From the NCBI GenBank assembly GCA_029781795.1, contig JAKOWB010000218.1, positions 1-35,240 on the forward strand: 35,240 nucleotides of DNA. Direction: 5' to 3'. Position numbers and translations under genes: made by a program. The stretch comes from Pseudomonadota bacterium (GTDB lineage: Bacteria; Pseudomonadota; Alphaproteobacteria; Kiloniellales; JACOMY01). The first letter of the stretch is position 1. Each line of letters begins with the position of its first letter. Positions 1 through 11,227 of the stretch are shown piece by piece. A model generated the notes under the pieces. The model was not told the origin of the DNA, ran no database searches, and saw only the letters and a program-made list of their open reading frames with translations.

Positions 1-988
1 AGAAGAGCACACCGTGCAGGTGCCGCTCGCGCACCCAGCTCGCGCCGATGGCGCTGGTGTAGAGGCCCATCACCACCACGCTGGCCACCAGCAGGCGCAG
101 CAGGAAGCGCGCCCGCTGGTCGTCCAGTGCCCGGCGCCGCTCCGCCTTCGTCGTCCAGGCGAGGAACAGGGCGCCGGTGATGGCCAGGAAGGGCCCGCCG
201 AAGGCCAGACAGGCCAGCAGATACTTGCCGAGCGCCAGGGCGCGACGAGCGAGGAAGGCACCGAGGTCGAAGGGCGCCCCCGCCACCGCGGCCTTGTGCT
301 GGAAGGCCTCCAGCGCCCAGAGCGCCCAGGGCAGCACGATGGCGAGGCCGAGCAGAACGGCCAGCGGCAGGCGGCGGTCGCGCAGCACACGGTGCAGCGG
401 CGGCGTCAGGCGCGCCGCGGCGACGATGGCCAGCAGGAAGACCAGGTCGCTGGGCTTGGTCAGCAGGCCGAGACCGATGAGCAGGCCGAGCGCCAGGTAG
501 TGCCAGAGGCGCCGCTGCTCGCACATCACGACGAGCAGGTGCAGGCTCGCTGCCATCACCCACAGCAGCGTCACGGTGTGGGTATAGCCCAGGTGCAGCG
601 CATAGCCGAAGTGGAAGAAGAGCAGCAGGCCCAGCGTCGCCGCGCCGGCCGTGGCCGGGCTGCGCAGCAGGTGCCGCCCGGCGGCGTAGTAGTGCCAGCC
701 CGCCAGCGTCAGCAGCAGGTACTTCACCGCCAGCTCGGTCGCCAGCGTCAGGCCGAAAGCCTCACCGGCGAGTACGGCCATCCAGTTGAACAGCGGCGGC
801 CGCTCGGGGTGGTAGCCGAGGCGCAGGCTGTCGCCCATCAGGATGATCTCGGCGTCGTCGACGCCGACCGAGCCCGAGAGCCAGAGCCGCAGCAGGTCGG
901 AGCCCAGGGCCCAGAACAGGATCGCTAGCAGGACCCAGAGGTCGAAGCGCTGCCATTGCGGGCGCTGACCAAAGGAACCCTGCTCCAC
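1..988 (-). CDS. ArnT/PMT-like glycosyltransferase, partial (GT-39/PMT_2 type)
   Basis: This reading frame enters from the left edge, so the C-terminus is missing; about 329 residues are visible. Near the N-terminus a first membrane segment is followed by an acidic pair in 'VGVDDAEIILMGD' and then 'HPERPPLFNWM'. That acidic loop followed by a Pro-Pro motif is typical of the PMT_2 (PF13231) family, which transfers sugars from polyprenyl-phosphate carriers in the inner membrane. Many hydrophobic helices follow. A GTG at 986-988 is taken as start because the hydrophobic segment begins soon after it. There is no convincing SD and an upstream TTG is possible. It lies downstream of the sensor kinase on the same strand, with 52 bases between. 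Family placement is fairly secure; the acceptor (lipid A, glycan or protein) cannot be told. Confidence 0.72.
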   Translation of the reverse strand, partial: MEQGSFGQRPQWQRFDLWVLLAILFWALGSDLLRLWLSGSVGVDDAEIILMGDSLRLGYHPERPPLFNWMAVLAGEAFGLTLATELAVKYLLLTLAGWHYYAAGRHLLRSPATAGAATLGLLLFFHFGYALHLGYTHTVTLLWVMAASLHLLVVMCEQRRLWHYLALGLLIGLGLLTKPSDLVFLLAIVAAARLTPPLHRVLRDRRLPLAVLLGLAIVLPWALWALEAFQHKAAVAGAPFDLGAFLARRALALGKYLLACLAFGGPFLAITGALFLAWTTKAERRRALDDQRARFLLRLLVASVVVMGLYTSAIGASWVRERHLHGVLF

Positions 989-1040
989 GCCGTCTCGTGA
1001 CAGGGAGAGCGCCGATGTGTCGACCAAGCGTAGCTGCCCC

Positions 1041-2405
1041 TTAGCCCGAGACGCCGCTCGTCTGCGGCAGGGAGGTGATTGGACCCAGCACCCCGCCGCT
1101 GAGCTTTGGCAAGGTTACCCGGACTCGCAACCCCGGCAAGGGTTGCCGGTCCAGCAGGGCGATGCTGCCCCCCAGCCGTCGGGCGATGCTGAGGGCGATC
1201 GGCAGGCCAAGGCCGCTACCCGCGCCCTCGCTGCGCGCGCCGCGATAGAAGCGATTGAACACCTGCTTGCGCTCCTCGGCTGGAATCCCCGGCCCTTGAT
1301 CGGAAATCTCGAGCAGAACCTGCTCCGGCAGGCGCACCAGGCTCGCACAGACGGTTCCTGCCGACGGACAGTAGTTGACGGCGTTCGATAGCAGATTTGC
1401 GACAAGTACCCGCAGGCTTGGCTCATCGCCGCGCACCGTCGCCGGATCATTGCGTTTCACTCGCAGCACAACGCCCTTGGCCTCGGCCAAGGGCTCATGG
1501 TGAGTGCACTCCTGCTCGAGCAAGGCTGCGAGATCCACCGCTTCCAGCGTGAAGCCCTCTTCGCCGTGCTCCTGCCGGGCAAGGTCGAGGAGCTGTCCCA
1601 CCAACAGGCTGATCCGCTGTATGCCGGCCCGCAGGGCGGCGAGCGACCGGTCGCGCGTGGCGCTGTCCCGGCAACGCTCGGCAAGCTGGATCTGCAGTTG
1701 CAGCGCGGTCATGGGCGTCCGGAGGGCGTGGGCCGCGTCGGCGATGAACTCGCGTTGCGCACGCATGGCTTCACCGAGGCGATCCAGCAGCTGGTTGAGC
1801 GCCAGAACCAGCGGGGCGACCTCGACCGGCAGCGTGTCGGTGGGGAGCGGGGCAAGCGAGCGCGGACTCTGCTCGGCGACGGCGTCGGCCACGCGCGCGA
1901 GCGGCCGAAGGCCGCGGCCGACGATTGCCCAGCAGAGCAGGGCCAGCAGCGGGAGCAGCAGCAGTTGGGGAATGACGGCGTTGAAGGCCATGCCGGCCGC
2001 CAGTCCCTGGCGCACGTCGAGCGGCTGGGTCACCTGGACAAAGCTTGTCGGCGCGCGCCGGGTATAGACCCGGTACCAGCGGCCGCGATGTTCTACGTCG
2101 CGTAGCCCCGGCTCCGCCTGCAGGCCGAGATCCGGCGCCGCCAGCGAGCGGTAGCCCGGACCGCCCTGCAGGTCGAAGAGCGCGACGCCCAGTTCGGCTT
2201 CGATGTCGCCTTCCTCCGATGGCGACTGCATCGACTGCAGCAGCGCTTCGTCGGGCAGGGCTAGGGCGATGTGCTTGAGCTGTCCGTCGAACAGTTCGCT
2301 GGCCTCGTCGGCGACGCTGATGTAGCTGGCGGCGGCGGACAGGCAGATGCCGGCCAGCAGGCCGACGCTGAGCCAGACCAGCAGGCGGCGGCGAATGGAG
2401 GTCAT
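1041..2405 (-). CDS. Sensor histidine kinase (QseC/TctE class)
   Basis: This 454-residue inner-membrane kinase should autophosphorylate on His and pass the phosphate to the regulator encoded just before it. An N-terminal membrane helix (about residues 8-28) is followed by a short periplasmic domain of about 120 residues, a second membrane helix ('LLLLPLLALLCWAIVG') and a HAMP-like linker. The H-box 'DAAHALRTPMTAL' has the phosphorylated His near residue 226. The N-box 'LLSNAVNYC', G1 box 'DQGPGIP' and G2 box 'GSGLGLPIA' complete an intact HATPase domain. Its ATG overlaps the regulator's TGA (ATGA at 2402-2405), so the two are translationally coupled. The partner PepSY protein suggests a periplasmic or envelope signal; the ligand is unknown. 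Confidence 0.92.
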   Translation of the reverse strand: MTSIRRRLLVWLSVGLLAGICLSAAASYISVADEASELFDGQLKHIALALPDEALLQSMQSPSEEGDIEAELGVALFDLQGGPGYRSLAAPDLGLQAEPGLRDVEHRGRWYRVYTRRAPTSFVQVTQPLDVRQGLAAGMAFNAVIPQLLLLPLLALLCWAIVGRGLRPLARVADAVAEQSPRSLAPLPTDTLPVEVAPLVLALNQLLDRLGEAMRAQREFIADAAHALRTPMTALQLQIQLAERCRDSATRDRSLAALRAGIQRISLLVGQLLDLARQEHGEEGFTLEAVDLAALLEQECTHHEPLAEAKGVVLRVKRNDPATVRGDEPSLRVLVANLLSNAVNYCPSAGTVCASLVRLPEQVLLEISDQGPGIPAEERKQVFNRFYRGARSEGAGSGLGLPIALSIARRLGGSIALLDRQPLPGLRVRVTLPKLSGGVLGPITSLPQTSGVSG

Positions 2406-3067
2406 GGCTGCTCGCCCAGACCGTAGCCGATGCCACGGATCGTGCGCACGGCCGCTGGGCCCAGCTTGCGGCGCAGTCCGTGGATGTGAACCTCGATGGC
2501 GTTGCTGTCCACCTCGGTGTCCCAGCCGTAGAGGCTTTCTTCCAACTGGCTGCGCGAGAAGATGCTCCTGGGGCGCTGCATCAGGGTCAGCAGCAAGGCG
2601 TACTCGCGGCGGGTCAAGGCGATGGCCCTGCCCCTGTGTTCGACGCGGCGGCTGGAGGGATCGAGCGTCAGGGGTCCCCAGCGCAGGACGGGAGAGGCTC
2701 GGTGCCCGGGTCGCCGCAGCAGCGCCCTGACACGGGCCAGCAGCTCGTCCAGGTCGAAGGGCTTGACCAGGTAGTCGTCGGCACCGGCATCCAGCCCTTG
2801 CACCCGGTCGGGCAGGTCGTCCCGGGCGGTGACGATCAGCACCGGCAGTGCCCTGTCGGAGGCCCGCAACTTGCGCAGGATCTCGAGGCCGCTGCGTCTT
2901 GGCAGGCCCAGATCGAGCAGCATCAGATCATAGGTGCCGACCGCCAGCGCCTCCACGGCCGTGATGCCGTCGCTGGCGCAGTCCACCGCAAAGCCTTCCT
3001 GCGCCAGCCCATCGCGCAGCGCGGCGACGATCATCGCATCGTCTTCTGCGACCAGGATGCGTACCAC
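2402..3067 (-). CDS. OmpR/PhoB-family response regulator
   Basis: A 221-residue two-component regulator. The receiver domain has the acidic pair 'EDD' at residues 8-10, the phospho-acceptor D52 in 'LMLLDLGLPRRSG' and the conserved Lys in 'YLVKPFDLDELLARV'. The C-terminal winged helix ends with 'EVHIHGLRRKLG' and 'IRGIGYGL', the usual OmpR DNA-binding signature. The start chosen is GTG at 3065-3067, because GGGAGGAAAG lies about ten bases upstream; the frame is open further upstream (GTG at 3097) but that would add residues absent from the family. It resembles QseB/PmrA/TctD-type regulators. A tandem repeat at 3606-3621 upstream of the PepSY gene is a plausible binding site for it. Confidence 0.93.
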   Translation of the reverse strand: MVRILVAEDDAMIVAALRDGLAQEGFAVDCASDGITAVEALAVGTYDLMLLDLGLPRRSGLEILRKLRASDRALPVLIVTARDDLPDRVQGLDAGADDYLVKPFDLDELLARVRALLRRPGHRASPVLRWGPLTLDPSSRRVEHRGRAIALTRREYALLLTLMQRPRSIFSRSQLEESLYGWDTEVDSNAIEVHIHGLRRKLGPAAVRTIRGIGYGLGEQP

Positions 3068-3151
3068 TGCGGCCTTTCCTCCCAGGCAAGCTATCACGGC
3101 GGTGCGCCCGGCAGCACGCGGCGTGACGCGCCTTGTCCAATGGCGCCGCTT

Positions 3152-3175
3152 GGCGGAGCCCCAAGGGGCCCCGCC
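3152..3175 (-). terminator. Hairpin between PepSY gene and response regulator
   Basis: An 11-bp inverted repeat with one mismatch and a 2-4 nt loop lies in the 120-base gap between the PepSY stop and the regulator start. No T-run follows on the minus strand, so it is better read as an mRNA stabiliser or partial attenuator than as a classic terminator. It could let the PepSY protein be made in larger amounts than the regulator and kinase. Confidence 0.4.
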
Positions 3176-3187
3176 TGCGCCTGCGGT

Positions 3188-3541
3188 TCAGTCCTCGGCC
3201 TCGCCGTCCTCGCTGTCTTCATCGTGGTCGGCCTGGTCGGCGTGAACCGCCAGGATGCTGCCGTCGGCGGCGCTGACCTTGAGGTCCGAGACCTCCTGGC
3301 CGGCGACGACCTCGATGTCGAAATAGGCACCCGAGGCCGCGCTCTTCAGCACGGCATGAGAGACCTTGCCGTCGACGCGCGCCTGCGCGGCCTCGATGGC
3401 CTGTATGATGGAGATCTTGGCCTCGGCGAGGGTGACAACGGCGTCGTTGCTCGCGTCCTTGGCCTGGGCCGTCAGCGACAGGCCGAGGATGGCGCCGCAG
3501 GTCACGATCAGCGCGGCCGGGCGCATGGCACGGTTCTTCAT
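3188..3541 (-). CDS. PepSY-domain periplasmic protein
   Basis: A small protein of 117 residues with an N-terminal signal peptide: basic 'MKNRAMRP', a hydrophobic core, and a cleavage-like 'LTAQAKD'. The mature part has the PepSY pattern: 'VTLAEAKISIIQAIEAAQ', then 'GKVSHAVLKS', a Tyr-Phe strand, and 'VSAADGSIL' near the end. The tail is very acidic ('DHDEDSEDGEAED'). The ATG at 3541 is chosen because AAGGAG sits eight bases upstream; a GTG nine bases earlier overlaps that SD. Single-PepSY secreted proteins are often encoded next to QseBC-like pairs and are thought to take part in signal sensing or inhibition. The acidic tail could bind cations, which is inference. Confidence 0.85.
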   Translation of the reverse strand: MKNRAMRPAALIVTCGAILGLSLTAQAKDASNDAVVTLAEAKISIIQAIEAAQARVDGKVSHAVLKSAASGAYFDIEVVAGQEVSDLKVSAADGSILAVHADQADHDEDSEDGEAED

Positions 3542-3605
3542 GGGGTTCACTCCTTCCGATGCGGCGCCTGAGGGGGCGCCTGATGGAGTGAAGCTGGGGG
3601 CCTTT

Positions 3606-3621
3606 CCTTAACCCATCCTTA
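3606..3621 (-). promoter_or_regulatory. Tandem response-regulator box upstream of PepSY gene
   Basis: On the minus strand the sequence reads GTAAGG-N5-TTAAGG, so the core TAAGG repeats with an 11-bp period. A hexamer-N5-hexamer direct repeat is the architecture bound by tandem dimers of OmpR-family regulators such as PmrA. It lies 65 bases before the PepSY ATG, where an activator site would be expected, which suggests autoregulation by the regulator encoded here. Confidence 0.5.
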
Positions 3622-3664
3622 CGCGGCCATTCACCGGCTGCGGTCGGAGTGTCGCAGGCCCCGC

Positions 3665-4882
<1,218 letters not shown>

Positions 4883-4953
4883 GGTTTGGTCTTCCCGGGC
4901 GGGTGCGGGTTGGCGCAGGGTTCTAGGCCATGCGGCCCGGCGGGTCAAGGATT

Positions 4954-4982
4954 CGCTTATGGGCAAAAACAAGCAATTTCAA
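4954..4982 (-). promoter_or_regulatory. Candidate sigma-70 promoter of carA
   Basis: On the minus strand TTGAAA (4977-4982) and TAAGCG (4954-4959) are separated by 17 bases, in the only AT-rich part of the carA-yqeY gap. Transcription would begin about 65 bases before the carA ATG. Confidence 0.5.
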
Positions 4983-5006
4983 TAAGTTGGAAAGAGGTGC
5001 GAGGTT

Positions 5007-5035
5007 TTGCCACCGACCGAGCTTTGGGCTAGTGT
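5007..5035 (+). promoter_or_regulatory. Candidate sigma-70 promoter of yqeY
   Basis: TTGCCA (5007-5012, 5/6 to consensus), a 17-base spacer and TAGTGT (5030-5035) face the yqeY gene, giving a leader of about 35 bases that contains its SD. It lies back to back with the carA promoter. Confidence 0.42.
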
Positions 5036-5077
5036 CCGGCGCCAAGACGCCCCGCTCCCGCGGAAGAAGAGGTTCCG

Positions 5078-5533
5078 ATGCTCCGTGCCAAGCTCAACGA
5101 CGCGCTGAAAGCCGCCGCCAAGGAAGGCGACAAGCGCGCGCTCTCCACCGTCCGCCTGATCCTCGCGGCGTTGAAGGACCGCGACATCGCCGCGCGGCCC
5201 AAGGGCAAGCCGGACGGCATATCCGATGATGAGATCCTCGAGCTGCTGCAGAAGATGGTGAAGCAGCGCCAGGAGTCGATCGAGCTCTACCGCAAGGGCC
5301 AGCGCGCCGACCTGGTGCAGCAGGAGGAGGAAGAGATCGCCGTCATCAACCGCTTCCTGCCGCAGGCGATGGACGAGGATGCGACCAAGGCCACGGTCGC
5401 CGAGCTGATGGACGAGCTGGGCGCCGCCTCGATCAAGGACATGGGCCGCGTCATGGCGGCGCTGAAGGAACGCTTCGCCGGCCGCATGGACTTCGCCAAG
5501 GCCAGCGCCATCGTGAAGAGCCGCCTGGCCTGA
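5078..5533 (+). CDS. yqeY: GatB/YqeY domain-containing protein
   Basis: A 151-residue helical protein of the YqeY family, homologous to the C-terminal tRNA-interacting domain of GatB in the Asp/Glu-tRNA amidotransferase. The opening 'MLRAKLNDALKAAAKEGDK', the central 'MVKQRQESIELYRKGQRADLV', 'RFLPQ' and the ending 'KASAIVKSRLA' are characteristic. The stand-alone protein has no settled function, although a tRNA-related role is often supposed. The start has a good SD (AAGAGG, five bases upstream). It sits in the alphaproteobacterial order carA-yqeY-dnaG-rpoD, but two extra genes separate it from dnaG here. Confidence 0.93.
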   Translation: MLRAKLNDALKAAAKEGDKRALSTVRLILAALKDRDIAARPKGKPDGISDDEILELLQKMVKQRQESIELYRKGQRADLVQQEEEEIAVINRFLPQAMDEDATKATVAELMDELGAASIKDMGRVMAALKERFAGRMDFAKASAIVKSRLA

Positions 5534-5668
5534 GGCCGGGCGCGCCGCCGCGGGCGCCGCAGTCTGTCGCAGGCTGGTTTCCTTGCCTCCCGCCGCCCTG
5601 CGTGCAAGGGTTTTTGAACAGGCGGGTACTCGACCGTCGTTCTGACCGAACAGCGCGAGGAGGCGACC

Positions 5669-6283
5669 TTGGCCCAGTGGAAGATCGAAGGGCAGTACAT
5701 GGAGACCTGCAACTGCAGCTTCATCTGCCCCTGCATCACATCGAACCTGACCGCCAGGCCGACGGAGGGCGACTGCAAGGCCGCCATCGCGATGCGGATC
5801 GACCGCGGCCAGAAGGACGGCGTCGACCTTGGCGGCGTGCGCTTCGTCGTGATGCTGCATTCGCCGGGACCCATGGCCGAGGGCAACATCACCGCGGGTC
5901 TCGTCATTGACGAGAGCGCGAGCGCGGCCCAGGTCGAGGCGGTCACCGCCATCGCCAGCGGCGGCGCCGGCGGGCCGATGGGGGCGCTGGCCCCGCTGGT
6001 CGGCGCCTTCGCCGGTGTCGAGCGCGCAGCGGTCCGCTTCGAGCAGACGGGGCTTTCCGTCAGCAGCGGCGCGGGCGACCTGCTGGACCAGGCGATCGAG
6101 GGCGTGCCCAGCGTGGTGCGCGAGGGCGAGGCGATCTGCCTGGACAACGTGGCGCACCCGATCGGGCCCAAGCTGGCGCTGGCCCATGCGCGGCGCAGCC
6201 GCATGAACGTCTTCGGCATCGCGTGGGACGATTCCAGCGGCACGCGCAACGGTCACTTCGCGCCCTTTGCCTGGGCCGGCTGA
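5669..6283 (+). CDS. DUF1326 domain-containing protein
   Basis: A 204-residue soluble protein. The N-terminal 'METCNCSFICPCITS' is the Cys-rich hallmark of DUF1326 and looks suited to metal or thiol chemistry. It has no signal peptide or membrane segment. The start is TTG at 5669, supported by AGGAGG five bases upstream. The gene overlaps the next one (DUF2182) by 17 bases. This two-gene pairing is recurrent in proteobacteria, so the products probably act together. I recall that a DUF2182 relative, PpoB2 of Marinomonas, delivers copper to tyrosinase, so copper handling is a reasonable guess for the pair, but nothing here proves it. Confidence 0.85.
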   Translation: MAQWKIEGQYMETCNCSFICPCITSNLTARPTEGDCKAAIAMRIDRGQKDGVDLGGVRFVVMLHSPGPMAEGNITAGLVIDESASAAQVEAVTAIASGGAGGPMGALAPLVGAFAGVERAAVRFEQTGLSVSSGAGDLLDQAIEGVPSVVREGEAICLDNVAHPIGPKLALAHARRSRMNVFGIAWDDSSGTRNGHFAPFAWAG

Positions 6284-7070
6284 GAGCGCGTCGACCAGGG
6301 AACTGGCGCGCAGGGAGCGCTGGTCGCTCGGCCTCAGCCTGCTCGCCCTGGCGCTGCTGGCCTGGGCCTACCTCTGGTACGACGCCGACGGAATGATGGG
6401 TGGACTGCAGGGCTCGCCCAGCGGGCGCCTGATGATCCTGTCGCTGCGCGACCCCTGGGACCCCGAGGCCCTGGCGCTCGGCTTCCTCATGTGGGGCGTG
6501 ATGATGGTCGGCATGATGCTGCCGGGCGCGCTGCCGACCATCCTCTTCTTCGCCGTGCTCTGGCGGCGCAACCGGGCGGCCGGCAAGGCCTTCCCCTCGG
6601 CCTGGCTCTTCACCGCCGGCTACCTGCTGGTCTGGCTGCTGTTCAGCCTCGCCGCCGTCGCACTGCAGGCGGCGCTGCAGTCCGTCGCGCTGCTGGATCC
6701 CATGCTGCGGTCGAGCCATCGCGGGCTGACCGCCGGGCTGCTGGCCGCCGCCGGGCTCTACCAAGTGCTGCCGGCCAAGTCGGCCTGCCTGCGGCACTGC
6801 CAGGCGCCGCTGCAGTTCTTCATGACGCACTGGCATGCCGGCCGGCTGGGCGCCCTGCGCATGGGCGTGACCCACGGCCTGTTCTGCCTCGGCTGCTGCT
6901 GGGCGATCATGCTGCTGCTCTTCGCCACCGGGGTCATGAACCTCGCCTGGGTGGCGATCCTGGGCGGCTTCGTGCTGCTGGAAAAGCTGGCGCCGCCGGC
7001 TTGGCGGGTGGGGCGCATCGCGGGCGCTCTGCTGCTGGCGGCGGCGGTGGCCCTGCTGGCCGGCTGGTAG
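6267..7070 (+). CDS. DUF2182 integral membrane protein
   Basis: About 267 residues with roughly seven membrane helices. Hallmarks are 'WGVMMVGMMLPGALPTI', 'SACLRHCQAPLQFF' and 'GVTHGLFCLGCCWAIMLLLF'; the Met-rich and Cys-rich intramembrane motifs led to its description as a predicted metal-binding membrane protein (COG5486). The start is uncertain: the only reasonable initiation codon upstream of the first helix is TTG at 6267, inside the DUF1326 gene, which implies coupling. Function is unproven; transfer of copper to an enzyme is the best family-based guess. The 142 bases after its stop hold the phased CCACA cluster before dnaG. Confidence 0.85.
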   Translation: MPGPAESASTRELARRERWSLGLSLLALALLAWAYLWYDADGMMGGLQGSPSGRLMILSLRDPWDPEALALGFLMWGVMMVGMMLPGALPTILFFAVLWRRNRAAGKAFPSAWLFTAGYLLVWLLFSLAAVALQAALQSVALLDPMLRSSHRGLTAGLLAAAGLYQVLPAKSACLRHCQAPLQFFMTHWHAGRLGALRMGVTHGLFCLGCCWAIMLLLFATGVMNLAWVAILGGFVLLEKLAPPAWRVGRIAGALLLAAAVALLAGW

Positions 7071-7074
7071 GGAT

Positions 7075-7139
7075 CGGTCCACAGCCTTGTCCACAGGCGG
7101 CGGCGGGCTTACCCACAACCCGCCCACAGGACTTCCACA
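7075..7139 (+). promoter_or_regulatory. Cluster of DnaA-box-like 9-mers upstream of dnaG
   Basis: Five CCACA cores, all on the plus strand, start at 7079, 7091, 7113, 7124 and 7135. Spacings of 12, 22, 11 and 11 bases put them on one face of the helix. Two match TTATCCACA at 8 of 9 positions (TTGTCCACA at 7087-7095, TTACCCACA at 7109-7117); the others match at 5 or 6. They lie between the DUF2182 stop and the dnaG start. Cooperative binding of DnaA, and so replication-linked control of dnaG, is a plausible reading. Confidence 0.5.
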
Positions 7140-7212
7140 GCGCTGGCCGGCGCACCACCTGCTAGGGTCCCTGATCCCTGTCAGCCGTTGTCGCCGAGTC
7201 GCCCCCGCGCCG

Positions 7213-9054
7213 ATGTCCCTGCCGCCCGACTTCCTCGACCAGCTCAGAAGCCGCGTCAGCCTGGCGGGGGTGATCGGCCGGCGCGTGAAGCTGACGCGCA
7301 AGGGCAAGGAGCACATGGGGCTCTGCCCCTTCCACAACGAGAAGTCGCCCTCCTTCTCGGTGGTCGAGGACAAGGGCTTCTATCACTGCTTCGGCTGCGG
7401 CGCGCACGGCGACGTCATCTCCTTCGTCATGCAGAGCGAGGGCCTGACCTTCCCCGAGGCGGTGGAGAAGCTGGCGGGCGAGGCCGGCATGGAGGTGCCG
7501 AAGCCGAGCCCCCGCGCCCGGGCCGAGGAGGAGCAGCGCAAGGGCCTGACCGACGCGGTGGAGCTGGCCTGCCGCTTCTTCCAGGGCGAGCTGGCGGCGC
7601 CCGGTGGCGCGGCCGGCCGGCGCTACCTCGAGGGGCGCGGCCTGAAGCCCGAAACCATCGCCGCCTTCCGCCTGGGCTACGCGCCCGGCCGGCGCGGCGC
7701 GCTGGCGACGGCGCTGAAGGGCGAGGGCATCGACGAGCGCCTGCTGGTCGAGGCCGGCCTCGCCAAGCGGGGCGAGGGGGAGGGCGAGGAGGCGCGCCGC
7801 CTGCGCGAGTACTTCTTCGACCGCGTGATCTTCCCGATCAAGGACCGGCGCGGGCGCGTCGTCGCCTTCGGCGGGCGGACCCTGGGCGACGGCCAGCCGA
7901 AGTACCTGAACTCCCCGGACTCGACGCTCTTCCACAAGGGGCGGCTGCTCTACAACCTGCCGCGCGCCCGCCAGGCGGTGCGCGACGGCCAGCCGCTGCT
8001 GGTGGTCGAGGGCTACATGGACGTCATCGCCCTGGCCGAGGCCGGGGTCGGCGGCGCCGTCGCGCCGCTCGGCACCGCGGTGACCGAGGACCAGATCGCC
8101 GAGCTCTGGCGCCTCAGCGACGCGCCGGTCCTCTGCCTCGACGGCGACAACGCCGGGCGCCGCGCCGCGCTGCGTGCCGCCGACCGCGCCCTGCCGCTGC
8201 TGCAGCCCGGCAAGACGCTGCGCTTCGCCTTCCTGCCGGCGGGCGAGGACCCCGACAGCCTGGTGCGCCAGGCCGGGCGCGCCGCCTTCGACCGGGTGAT
8301 CGGCGCCGCCCGCCCGCTGGCCGAGATCGTCTGGCAGAAGGAACTGGACGAGGCGCCGCCCGACGGGCCGGAGGCCTGGGCCGCGCTCAAGCTCCGCCTG
8401 CTGGGCGCCGCCGGCCGCATCGCCGACGCCGAGGTGCAGCGGCTCTATCGCGACGAGCTGCTGGACCGCTTCTATGGCGCGCGCCGTGCCGCCCGCGGCC
8501 TGCCGGGCCAGGGGCAGAAGGGCGGCCGCTTCGGGCCGGCCCGGACGCCGGCGCCTGAGCGCATGAGCAAGCCGCGGCCCGAGGCGCTGCTGCGGCGGCG
8601 CGACACGCTGCTCTTGGCGCTGGCCATCAACCACCCCACCTTGCTGGCGGAGTGGCTGGAGGAGCTGGCGGCCCTGCCGCTGGCGCTGGCCGAGCATCAG
8701 CGCCTGCGCGAGGCGCTGATCGACAGCCTGGCCGAGGCGCCCGACCTTGACAGCGGGCGGCTGGCGCGCCACTTGTCATCGCTAGGCTTGGGCGATGCGC
8801 TCGCCAGGGTCCTCTCTCCGGCCGTCTACGCGCTCTGCGCTGCGGCCCGCCCCGAGGCATCCTTGGACCTGGCACGACAGACGCTCGAGGGTCTCCTGGC
8901 CGACGTCGCCGCGGGCGAGGCGGCCCGCGCGGTTGAAGAGGCCGAGCGGCTGCTTGCCGCCGATCCGAGCGAGGAGAACCTGGCCCGCGTGGCGGCCGCG
9001 GTGCGGCTGAGGCGCGAGGCCGAGGCACGGCGTGGCGGCGCGGACAGCGCCTGA
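7213..9054 (+). CDS. dnaG: DNA primase
   Basis: A 613-residue primase that makes RNA primers at the replication fork with DnaB helicase. The N-terminal CHC2 zinc finger has C38, H41, C59 and C62 ('[13 protein letters not shown]' and '[11 protein letters not shown]'). The central RNA-polymerase domain carries the TOPRIM residues E266 in 'VVEGYMDVI' and D310/D312 in 'CLDGDNAG'. The C-terminal 150 or so residues are the helical DnaB-binding region and are Ala/Leu/Arg-rich. ATG at 7213 is used because the family begins '[16 protein letters not shown]'; the frame stays open 42 codons further upstream, but that part reads through the CCACA cluster. rpoD follows 73 bases after the stop. Confidence 0.97.
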   Translation: MSLPPDFLDQLRSRVSLAGVIGRRVKLTRKGKEHMGLCPFHNEKSPSFSVVEDKGFYHCFGCGAHGDVISFVMQSEGLTFPEAVEKLAGEAGMEVPKPSPRARAEEEQRKGLTDAVELACRFFQGELAAPGGAAGRRYLEGRGLKPETIAAFRLGYAPGRRGALATALKGEGIDERLLVEAGLAKRGEGEGEEARRLREYFFDRVIFPIKDRRGRVVAFGGRTLGDGQPKYLNSPDSTLFHKGRLLYNLPRARQAVRDGQPLLVVEGYMDVIALAEAGVGGAVAPLGTAVTEDQIAELWRLSDAPVLCLDGDNAGRRAALRAADRALPLLQPGKTLRFAFLPAGEDPDSLVRQAGRAAFDRVIGAARPLAEIVWQKELDEAPPDGPEAWAALKLRLLGAAGRIADAEVQRLYRDELLDRFYGARRAARGLPGQGQKGGRFGPARTPAPERMSKPRPEALLRRRDTLLLALAINHPTLLAEWLEELAALPLALAEHQRLREALIDSLAEAPDLDSGRLARHLSSLGLGDALARVLSPAVYALCAAARPEASLDLARQTLEGLLADVAAGEAARAVEEAERLLAADPSEENLARVAAAVRLRREAEARRGGADSA

Positions 9055-9127
9055 TCGAAACAGGACGGGTGGCGCAGGTGGCGGGATCGCCGGCGTCGCG
9101 CGACATTGGGGCACGAAGGACAAGGAC

Positions 9128-11223
<2,096 letters not shown>

Positions 11224-11227
<4 letters not shown>

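Noticed and set aside
7071..7212. Chromosomal origin at the CCACA cluster
   Set aside because: No AT-rich unwinding region is next to it, only two boxes are close to consensus, and no dnaA, hemE or parAB-type neighbours are present.
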